DNA of 50,407 nt. Origin: Burkholderiales bacterium. GTDB taxonomy: Bacteria > Pseudomonadota > Gammaproteobacteria > Burkholderiales > Burkholderiaceae_D. The stretch is taken from assembly GCA_016200895.1 (NCBI GenBank), contig JACQDX010000041.1, positions 1 to 50,407 of the forward strand, written 5' to 3'. How positions within the stretch are numbered: position 1 is the stretch's first letter; the number at the start of each line of letters is the position of its first letter. Position numbers and translations under genes: made by a program. This document shows, piece after piece, positions 41,100-48,083 of the stretch. A model generated the notes under the pieces. The model worked only from the letters and a program-made list of their open reading frames with translations, did no database searches and was not told where the DNA came from.

Positions 41100-41816
41100 T
41101 TATTTCACTACTGGTACGGCATTGACGGTAATGTTCTTGTAATAGATATGGCTGGTGGATTCAAAGCCTGAATCCAGACCGAATAATAGCCACAGGCTGC
41201 CATCTGCTTCGGTCTTGACATTCAAGGGTGTCTGATTGCTGAGTTTTTTCTCCATATACGGTGCCCTGCCACAATCGGTGCTGGCATTGCCTATGGTACC
41301 TAGTACTTGGGCGTACTTGCCTGACCCAGCCTGACCACCCCGGTCTATATTCATGACGAACTCATTACCCTTTTGTATTGTCAATGGTTCGATGGGAGAT
41401 GCCCCGCCAAAGAACCAGACGCTCTCGCCAGGCGAGCCACCAACGCCAAAGCAGCCGGTGGCAACATTGGTGACTATGCTTGCCTGGAAGCTTAAAGCGT
41501 ATTCAGTATTTGGGGCAAAGCCTGAGTATTTTTTCTTGATGTAAATGAAGAGATCATCGCTGCGATTGGTGCCAAAGGTATACAGGCCCTTGCCACTGAA
41601 AGGCAGGGGCAGGGTGCGGTACTCAGTGACGATGTCGGTGGGTTTGGTCTCGCTGCTAAAATCTGAGGTGCCAAATGCCCAGCCCGGTGGTTCGGTACTG
41701 AAATCAGTATTGATCTGGACTGGCAGTGGCTTGGGAATATAATCGCTGGTGCCGCCACAGGCAGTCAGCAGGGTGGCAATGAGAGTAACTACAAAGAAAT
41801 GTGCGGGTATTTTCAT
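41100..41816 (-). CDS. Lipoprotein of unknown function
   Basis: The 238-residue protein has a lipoprotein signal, MKIPAHFFVVTLIATLLTAC, with lipidated Cys20. The mature region looks like a beta-sandwich carbohydrate-binding-like domain: DFSTEPPGWAFGTSDF, NTEYALSFQASIVTN and LWLLFGLDSGFESTSHIYYK resemble modules that hold a protein on a surface. No catalytic signature is evident. The ATG at 41816 is chosen over a TTG four codons upstream. It stands alone. I do not recognise the family. Confidence 0.78.
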   Translation of the reverse strand: MKIPAHFFVVTLIATLLTACGGTSDYIPKPLPVQINTDFSTEPPGWAFGTSDFSSETKPTDIVTEYRTLPLPFSGKGLYTFGTNRSDDLFIYIKKKYSGFAPNTEYALSFQASIVTNVATGCFGVGGSPGESVWFFGGASPIEPLTIQKGNEFVMNIDRGGQAGSGKYAQVLGTIGNASTDCGRAPYMEKKLSNQTPLNVKTEADGSLWLLFGLDSGFESTSHIYYKNITVNAVPVVK

Positions 41817-41946
41817 GATGAAAGCCAAAAAAGAGTTTAAGCGCTTGCTTGTTGGGGGCTATGGCGTTCGAGAATAGCGGGGTGAGGGGATAAAATCGCT
41901 CTCGAAGTGTCAGATATTTGTCTTCAATTTGTAAATCCTGCTTCGC

Positions 41947-42129
41947 GCTTGTTGGAAAATTAATCTGGCATTGTTGCGTCGCCCTATTATTACTTTGGTG
42001 CTAAAGCACTGTCTGCGTTGGCGGCGTAGCCGGGGTTTCAGGCGACATGTCGTCTGCAGAAGGAGCGAGCATTCCTTGCAAGGGATGCTTCCCTGGCGAT
42101 AGCCTAGCCATCTTAATTTTCCAACAAGC
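41947..42129 (+). repeat. Structured repeat family R1, copy 3
   Basis: Oriented as copy 1. It is closed by a 17-bp perfect pair, GCTTGTTGGAAAATTAA (41947-41963) with its complement at 42113-42129. Hairpins match the other copies: GTGCTAAAGCAC, CAGGCGACATGTCGTCTG (42039-42056) and AGCATTCC/GGGATGCT with loop TTGCAA (42068-42089). Only segments such as GGGGTTTCA and CCTTGCA are conserved in sequence. It ends about 105 bases upstream of the response-regulator start. Confidence 0.88.
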
Positions 42130-42233
42130 ACTTATCCGGAAATTGTCTGAAAATTGTAATTTGCACCGCATAGGCAGGCAATGTGCGTAAAATCGCGCGC
42201 TGCTCTACTACAATGCGGGCAAAGGAGAGATTT

Positions 42234-42920
42234 ATGTTTCGTGTAATGCTGGTGGAAGATGACGCCAAGCTGGCAGCATTGGTTGCCGAGTACCTCAGAG
42301 AATACGAATTCACGATCGACATCGTCAGCCGTGGCGATGTCGCCCTGAGCCATTTTCAACAAACATCGCCGGATATTGTCGTGCTTGACCTGATGTTGCC
42401 GGGTATGGACGGCATGGTGGTCTGCCGTCAGTTGCGTGCTATCAGTACCGTGCCTATCTTGATTCTGACGGCGCGTGAAGATGCCTTTGACGAAGTCTCG
42501 GGTCTTGAGCAGGGCGCAGATGACTATGTCAATAAGCCTGTGCAGCCGAGAATATTGCTGGCACGCCTGCGCGCCTTGCTCAGGCGTGTCAAGGAAGAAC
42601 CCGCAGATGAAAACGCTGATCTGGTCTTTGGTGCTTTCCGTGTATGCCGCGGTGACCGCACGGTATTCTGGCGTGATGAAACCGTCACACTCAATAGTGC
42701 GGAATATAAATTATTGCTGGTGCTGGCAGAGGCTGCAGGAAAGGTCCTGTCGCGCAACGATATTTTGATACAGATGCGTGGCATAGAGTTTGATGGCCTG
42801 GACCGCAGCATCGATAATAAGATTTCCCGCTTGCGGCGCAAATTTGATGATCCGCATGCCGATAAAATCAAGACAGTCTGGGGAGAGGGCTATCTGTTCA
42901 GCCCGTCTGCCTGGGACTAG
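42234..42920 (+). CDS. OmpR/PhoB-family response regulator
   Basis: The 228-residue protein has a receiver domain with acidic pocket EDD (residues 8-10), phospho-acceptor Asp52 in VVLDLMLPGMDG, and Lys in VNKPVQPRILLARLRA. A winged-helix DNA-binding domain (LVFGAFRVCRGDRTVFW onward) ends in RSIDNKISRLRRKFDD and TVWGEGYLF. The ATG at 42234 is preceded by AAAGGAGA. The histidine kinase gene starts four bases after the stop, so they form one operon. The pair resembles RstA/RstB type; the signal and regulon are unknown. Confidence 0.94.
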   Translation: MFRVMLVEDDAKLAALVAEYLREYEFTIDIVSRGDVALSHFQQTSPDIVVLDLMLPGMDGMVVCRQLRAISTVPILILTAREDAFDEVSGLEQGADDYVNKPVQPRILLARLRALLRRVKEEPADENADLVFGAFRVCRGDRTVFWRDETVTLNSAEYKLLLVLAEAAGKVLSRNDILIQMRGIEFDGLDRSIDNKISRLRRKFDDPHADKIKTVWGEGYLFSPSAWD

Positions 42921-42923
42921 CAG

Positions 42924-44246
42924 ATGAACCGCCTGTTCCTGCGTTTTTTTGCCTTGGTGATGCTGTCCATCAGCGTTGCCACGATTGCCATCTATGTGTC
43001 CATCACCATTTTCTTCGGTGATCCTCTGGAAGAAGTCGCACAGCAGCAGGCGTCAGGACAGATTTTATTATTGACGGAGTACGTCGATCAGGCCGGCCAG
43101 AATGAATGGCTGACACGTCTCAATAAAATAAGGGAAATTGCCCACACTCAGATGGATTTAATCCCTCTGCAGCCCGTACTGGCAAAGTTGACCCAGGCAA
43201 GGCAGGCGCAACTGATGCGCGGTGAAGTAGTGATTGATGTTGCCAGCAAATCTTTTTACCGCCGCGTTGACCTGAAGGGTGAGCGCTACGTAGGCAGTGA
43301 TGAAGAAGTCGTTCATGCGCAGAATTTGCCGATTGATGTTGCCCCCGTTCTCAAGACCGAAGCCCTGCGTTACATTATCGTGGCACTCTGCCTGTTGATC
43401 CCGATTGCGGTCTGGTCAAGTTCCCACTGGCGTGGCTTGCAGGCGCTGGAAAAAGTGGCCGATGAATTTGGTGCGGGTCATTTGAAGGTCAGGGCGCACA
43501 CCAAAGAACGTGACAGCATACACCCGCTGGCACAGCGCATGAACCAGATGGCGGGCCGTATAGAGAGCCTGCTGGATGCGCAAAAAAATCTCTTGCATTC
43601 AGTCTCGCATGAATTGCGCACGCCCATCGCCAGACTGGAGTTTGCACTGGAGCTATTGAGAAATGCCGCAAAAAACCCTCAGCTGGAACCCAGGATGCAA
43701 GCCATGGAAGCCGATATCAACGAACTTAATGCACTGGTCAGCGAGTTGCTGGACCTGGGTAAACTTGATCAGGAAGCCATTCTGAACCGTAGTGAATTCG
43801 ACCTCGGCAATAGCCTTTCTGATTGTGTGGACAGCTTGCATCATGTGCTGGATGAACACCTGGTCAGTGAAGATTTTCCTGCGGATCTGGGCACTTATTG
43901 CGGTGATCAACGCTTGCTTAAACGGGCAATCAGCAATCTTCTACGCAACGCAGCCAAATACGCCACTGCGCGCATTTGGCTGCATGCAAGCAGAAGTGAA
44001 GATGGTAGCGTTGAAATCATTCTGGAAGATGATGGTCCCGGTATTCCAGCAGAGGAAAGAGGTCGTATTTTTGAGGCTTTTTACAGGCTGGACCGTAGCC
44101 GTGACCGCACTACTGGTGGTTTTGGCCTGGGACTGGCGATTGTGAAAAAAGCTATATCTGCACATCGCGGTCAGATACTGGTGCAAGAAGGGCAATATGG
44201 CGGAGCCAAATTCATCATTTCTTTGCCTGTTTTGCATCAGGAATAG
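42924..44246 (+). CDS. Sensor histidine kinase (RstB/PhoQ-like)
   Basis: The 440-residue kinase has TM1 at residues 5-27 (ALVMLSISVATIAIYVSITI), a periplasmic domain of about 115 residues, and TM2 near 150-165 (YIIVALCLLIPIAVW). A HAMP domain follows. The phosphorylated His229 lies in SVSHELRTPIARLEFALE, and the catalytic domain has LLRNAAKYA (N box), EDDGPGIP (G1) and GGFGLGLAIVKKA (G2). It autophosphorylates and transfers phosphate to the response regulator upstream. Repeat R3 starts directly after its stop codon. Confidence 0.94.
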   Translation: MNRLFLRFFALVMLSISVATIAIYVSITIFFGDPLEEVAQQQASGQILLLTEYVDQAGQNEWLTRLNKIREIAHTQMDLIPLQPVLAKLTQARQAQLMRGEVVIDVASKSFYRRVDLKGERYVGSDEEVVHAQNLPIDVAPVLKTEALRYIIVALCLLIPIAVWSSSHWRGLQALEKVADEFGAGHLKVRAHTKERDSIHPLAQRMNQMAGRIESLLDAQKNLLHSVSHELRTPIARLEFALELLRNAAKNPQLEPRMQAMEADINELNALVSELLDLGKLDQEAILNRSEFDLGNSLSDCVDSLHHVLDEHLVSEDFPADLGTYCGDQRLLKRAISNLLRNAAKYATARIWLHASRSEDGSVEIILEDDGPGIPAEERGRIFEAFYRLDRSRDRTTGGFGLGLAIVKKAISAHRGQILVQEGQYGGAKFIISLPVLHQE

Positions 44247-44537
44247 CTAGAACTCATTTCATAAATAGGGTGAGATGCGTTTGCCTCATAACGTGGGCTG
44301 GCCAATGGTAAAACTATGGACGAGGCAGTCAATAGCTTTGCCTATTGACAACGAGACCAACGCAGTCCTGCGCGTTATGAGGCAAACCCTCCGGGAACTG
44401 ACGATTTGGGCGCATTGCTGCGTGCAGTTTGTTACCTTGCGCTCGCAAAGGCACCAGTCTTAGCTTCGCGTCACGCCTTGCACTGCATCCCAAATCGTCT
44501 TGTTTGCACTCACCCCTATTTATGAAATGAGTTCTAG
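44247..44537. repeat. Structured repeat R3: 291-bp cloverleaf with 24-bp terminal inverted repeats
   Basis: The outer arms at 44247-44270 and 44514-44537 are perfect 24-bp inverted repeats (CTAGAACTCATTT... and its complement). Inside are two more arms. Arm 1 pairs GTTTGCCTCATAACG (44279-44293) with its complement (44373-44387) and holds hairpin GTCAATAG/CTATTGAC (44328-44349). Arm 2 pairs GACGATTTGGG (44400-44410) with its complement (44489-44499) and holds hairpin CCTTGCG/CGCAAAGG (44435-44451). The element starts at the histidine kinase stop codon. Open frames inside are not protein-like. It has the layout of a MITE or a large structured RNA. Confidence 0.9.
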
Positions 44538-44692
44538 ATGGCAGCAGTAAATTCCAGGCTTACAAATTGATGACATTTGCCAGACAAGTTGGGGAAGACT
44601 TGCTGCAGACGGCTATCTATCATTGGTCAATAATATTGCAAAACGGTGTTTGCGCTCTGATGCATTTCCGATGCGCTCTAATCAGGTCTGCC

Positions 44693-45820
44693 ATGAAAGT
44701 ATTGCATTTTTATCGCACTTATCACCCTGATACTTTTGGTGGGATAGAACAAGTGATACGGCAACTGGCGATAGGGACGAGTCGTCTGGGTGTGGATGCA
44801 GAAGTGTTGACCCTGACACGCGAACATGGCGATCTGGAATTGGAGTTGGAAGGGCATAGGGTGCACAGGGTAAGACAGAGTTTTGAAATTGCTTCAACAG
44901 GTTTTTCCTGGCAGGCACTCTCGCGCTTCAGGGAACTGGCGAATAGTGCTGACATTATTCACTGTCACTTCCTTTGGCCTTTTATGGATTTGATGCATCT
45001 GTTTTGCCGGATCAGAAAGCCAACAATCGTGACTTATCATTCAGATATTGTGAGACAAAAATTCCTGGAAAAAGTGTATCAACCCTTGCGCCACTGGTTT
45101 TTGAATGATGTGGACAGGATCGTTGCAACTTCGCCTGATTATCTGTCCAGCAGCCCGGTCTTGAACCGTTACCGTGACAAGACTGAAGTGATCACTTATG
45201 GCCTGGACAAAGATATTTATTCACAGCCATCACCAGAATTAATCGATAAATGGCAACAGCGTTTTGCTGGCCGTTTCTTTTTATTCGTTGGCATGCTGCG
45301 CTATTACAAGGGCTTGCATATTTTGCTTGAGGCTGTGGTCGATACGGATATGCCTGTGCTGATCGTCGGAAATGGACCGGAAGAAGCCGCGCTGAAACAA
45401 CAGGCAAGGGATTTGAAATTAGACAATGTACATTTTCTGGGTGCATTGCCGGAAGAAGATAAAGTTGCCTTGCTCAGTCTTTGCTATGGGGTGGTGTTCC
45501 CTTCCCATTTACGATCAGAGGCATTTGGTATTTCGCTACTGGAAGGGGCGATGTATGCCAAGCCCATGATATCGAGTGAGATAGGGACAGGCACCAGTTA
45601 TGTCAATATTGCTGGTGAGACCGGTATGGTGGTGCCGCCAGAAGATGTGCTGGCCTTGCGGGCGGCCATGACACATTTGTGGGACAAGCCCGCACTGGCA
45701 GCGCAGATGGGGCAATTTGCACAAAAACGTTACCAGACCATATTTACTTCTGAAATGATGGCAAAGAACTATGTGCGCTTATATGTTGATGTTATTTCAG
45801 GAAATACGAAAGAGCCGTAG
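44693..45820 (+). CDS. Family 4 glycosyltransferase
   Basis: The 375-residue GT-B enzyme begins MKVLHFYRTYHPDTFGGIEQ, with an N-terminal acceptor domain. The C-terminal donor domain has FVGMLRYYKGLHILLEAV and the E-x7-E motif in RSEAFGISLLEGAMYAKPM, followed by SSEIGTGTSYVN, which contacts the sugar nucleotide. It probably adds a sugar to lipopolysaccharide, capsule or another glycan; donor and acceptor are unknown. The ATG at 44693 aligns with family starts (earlier in-frame ATGs add a non-homologous leader). It is isolated from other surface-polysaccharide genes. Confidence 0.92.
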   Translation: MKVLHFYRTYHPDTFGGIEQVIRQLAIGTSRLGVDAEVLTLTREHGDLELELEGHRVHRVRQSFEIASTGFSWQALSRFRELANSADIIHCHFLWPFMDLMHLFCRIRKPTIVTYHSDIVRQKFLEKVYQPLRHWFLNDVDRIVATSPDYLSSSPVLNRYRDKTEVITYGLDKDIYSQPSPELIDKWQQRFAGRFFLFVGMLRYYKGLHILLEAVVDTDMPVLIVGNGPEEAALKQQARDLKLDNVHFLGALPEEDKVALLSLCYGVVFPSHLRSEAFGISLLEGAMYAKPMISSEIGTGTSYVNIAGETGMVVPPEDVLALRAAMTHLWDKPALAAQMGQFAQKRYQTIFTSEMMAKNYVRLYVDVISGNTKEP

Positions 45821-45997
45821 TGCGCATTGGGTGAATACGATGAATAGGATGAGTTTCAGTATGGGCATTGATATTGCGAAATTGGAAAGAGGTGTCTATG
45901 ATGCGGATTTCTCACGCCCTTATACCTGTAGTGCCGCTTCGCTATTTTGATGATATTGAAGATGGGCCGGGTATACATACGACTACAATTGACCAGC

Positions 45998-46840
45998 ATG
46001 AAATCTATACTATTTGCCTCCCTTTTTTGCCTCACCAATCTTGCTTGTGCCCAAACCCCGGCAGCTAGCATGTTGCCGGATGGTAGTTCTGACATGTATG
46101 TCGGCCTGGGGGTGGTCTCTGAACCTAGTTGTGAAGTGGGTGGTGAGCAAACCACGCGTGTCATGCCCAATGTACAAATGCAATGGAGTAACGGTGTTTT
46201 TTTACGCAATACCAATCTCGGCATGCATTTGAGCCAGTCCAGTGCCTATGAGTATGGCCCTTTACTGTCTTATCAGCGCGGCTGCAGTGCATCGGCTGCC
46301 CGCAAGCTGGCTGGTTATGGCGACGTAGATGGCAGTTTTCAAGCCGGTGGTTTTTTTAACTTTCGTCCGCTGAGCAACTTGCGTGTGGGGTCCAAATTAT
46401 TATTTGGTACAGGTGCAGGCAAGAAGACTACCTACTTGAACATAGAAGCACGCAGCTATTACAAGATAGCATCCCATCATGGGCTGGCATTATCTTCTGG
46501 TCTGGCCTGGAGCAGGCGCTATTACGATAGTGCCAACTCGAGGTTTGATCCTAATTTTGCCGATGGATATCCTGTGTATGTTGCCAATGGTTTTGGAAAC
46601 AGTCTTACTGTCTCTGGTAATGAAGTCCTTATTGCGAAGTCATGTAAAGACGTCGTGCACACAAATGCCAACGTCAGGAATTTTTACCTGGGCGTTAATT
46701 GGAACTGGGAGTTGAGTTCATCCTGGATAATCACTTCGCATGTGACGGGAGTGCACCAGTTTGACATTGATAGCGACAGTTTGTGGCTGGGCAAGAAGAA
46801 TTACGTCACCGTATATTCTGGCCTTGCATATCGATTTTAA
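45998..46840 (+). CDS. MipA/OmpV-family outer-membrane protein
   Basis: The 280-residue protein has a signal peptide (MKSILFASLFCLTNLACAQ) and an alternating barrel-forming sequence typical of MipA/OmpV: YVGLGVVSEPSCEVGGEQT, VRVGSKLLFGTGAGKKTTY-like strands, and a C-terminal ending in YSGLAYRF, with the aromatic last residue that BAM recognises. MipA is a scaffold for murein synthesis; other members are porins. The start at 45998 is chosen for the signal peptide. A secreted protein gene follows 12 bases downstream, suggesting an operon. Confidence 0.85.
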   Translation: MKSILFASLFCLTNLACAQTPAASMLPDGSSDMYVGLGVVSEPSCEVGGEQTTRVMPNVQMQWSNGVFLRNTNLGMHLSQSSAYEYGPLLSYQRGCSASAARKLAGYGDVDGSFQAGGFFNFRPLSNLRVGSKLLFGTGAGKKTTYLNIEARSYYKIASHHGLALSSGLAWSRRYYDSANSRFDPNFADGYPVYVANGFGNSLTVSGNEVLIAKSCKDVVHTNANVRNFYLGVNWNWELSSSWIITSHVTGVHQFDIDSDSLWLGKKNYVTVYSGLAYRF

Positions 46841-46852
46841 TTTTATAAAAGC

Positions 46853-47608
46853 ATGATCAATAAGTACGCCTCCATTTTTGTCCTGATGCAGTTAGCTTCA
46901 GTGCAGGCTTTTGCGCAAATGAATAGCGCAACGCCAGTCACGAAGCCGGCGGCGGCACAGGTATCGGAAAGCCAGGTCGAGACTGAATGGATCAGCTACC
47001 GCAGTGCTTACCGCTTGATGATACAGTTTGAGAAGTATGGCAAACCCAAGCATCTGATCCAAAGTCATTTCCAGGTGAGCGCAAGTAATGGCAATCCTTT
47101 GCCGGACAATCTGCAATTGCATCTTGTCAGCAAAAACATGCGGCTTAATTTACCTCTGGATGCAGTGGGTCGTGCCAATTTTCCTTTGTTGAAATCAGCT
47201 TATGATGAGAATGCTGAACTGGTCTTGAACCAGGCATCCGGCCAGATTAATTTTCAAAGCCGGATTTCCATTATCGTCAGGGCTGATGGTATTTATGAAG
47301 TCGCAGAGTTGCGCTTGGCGTGTGAGCAGGCACAGACATATTTGAAAAATATGGGGGATATCAAAACCGGTGCCAAATCCTGTGTAGGAGTTAGATTTTC
47401 ATACCTGAAAAGTATGACGCAAGCGGGAATTAAACTCAGGGGCACCGACATGCAATTACATGCACTGGCCTGGCAAGACAATAGTGCTTTTCCTGACGAA
47501 AATAACAGGGCTTATAAAACCGTGACCCTGCGTTTTTCTGATACTCCAGAAAAAGCACAAGTGCTGTCACAACAGCCACCTGTAGCTATCGCGCCAGTCT
47601 TTGAGTAG
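46853..47608 (+). CDS. Secreted protein of unknown function, downstream of the MipA/OmpV gene
   Basis: The 251-residue product has a signal peptide ending near VQAFAQ. The mature protein has two cysteines (LACEQAQ and KSCVGVRF), a likely disulfide, and beta-rich segments. It starts 12 bases after the MipA/OmpV stop and probably is co-expressed and co-located in the periplasm or outer membrane. I do not recognise the family, and the function is unknown. Confidence 0.75.
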   Translation: MINKYASIFVLMQLASVQAFAQMNSATPVTKPAAAQVSESQVETEWISYRSAYRLMIQFEKYGKPKHLIQSHFQVSASNGNPLPDNLQLHLVSKNMRLNLPLDAVGRANFPLLKSAYDENAELVLNQASGQINFQSRISIIVRADGIYEVAELRLACEQAQTYLKNMGDIKTGAKSCVGVRFSYLKSMTQAGIKLRGTDMQLHALAWQDNSAFPDENNRAYKTVTLRFSDTPEKAQVLSQQPPVAIAPVFE

Positions 47609-47626
47609 AACTTATTTCTCTCGTTC

Positions 47627-47821
47627 TTACCAGCGGCGCCAATGTCTGCCGCCACCACCACCCCAGTAATGACCACTCTGGATAATGATAGGAGGAGGGC
47701 TGACATAGACACTGGACCCATATCCATAGCCATAGCCATTATGTGCCGGTGCCACTACACAGCCGGATAAACTCAGCATGCCAACAAGAATGCCGGCGAT
47801 GGTAATGATGTTTCTTCGCAT
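47627..47821 (-). CDS. Small glycine/tyrosine-rich lipoprotein
   Basis: The 64-residue product is a short lipoprotein: signal sequence MRRNIITIAGILVGMLSLSG and lipidated Cys21. A repetitive GYGYGYG stretch follows, then SSVYVSPPP and a Gly/Trp/His/Arg-rich tail (GHYWGGGGGRHWRRW). The ATG at 47821 has AGGAGTACATC upstream. Such small lipoproteins are common in envelope stress sets of betaproteobacteria; function unknown. It is convergent with the secreted protein gene. Confidence 0.75.
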   Translation of the reverse strand: MRRNIITIAGILVGMLSLSGCVVAPAHNGYGYGYGSSVYVSPPPIIIQSGHYWGGGGGRHWRRW

Positions 47822-48083
47822 GATGTACTCCTGTTTGTACTGCTCTTCATTCAATGCTTGACAGGGCTATTGCGTTGACACCTTTAGTGTAAAACTCTGT
47901 TTCTGATGTATCAAAAAATAATTTGTAAGACTTGATAAGAAATATTGCTTATTTGAAAACTGCGATAAATAAGAACTGCAATAAGCAAGAACTTGAGCAA
48001 AGAACTGTTGCGTCGCGGAACTTGACGTCGTGTGGTATGGTCTTAGGTTTGTTCTTCACGACTATTGCCACAATAATATCTAT

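Noticed and set aside
41841..41856. GCTTGTTGG at 41847-41855 as a third arm or target duplication of R1 copy 3
   Set aside because: Nine bases only, 100 bp outside the element and in direct orientation to its left end; no flanking duplication supports it.
44275..44463. 62-codon open frame inside repeat R3
   Set aside because: It lies wholly in the paired arms of the repeat, has no ribosome-binding site, and its reading frame follows the palindromic DNA rather than a protein pattern.
45868..46068. Possible small gene before the MipA/OmpV gene
   Set aside because: An AGAGG precedes the internal ATGs near 45898, but the frame overlaps the MipA/OmpV signal peptide and resembles no protein; at most a leader peptide.
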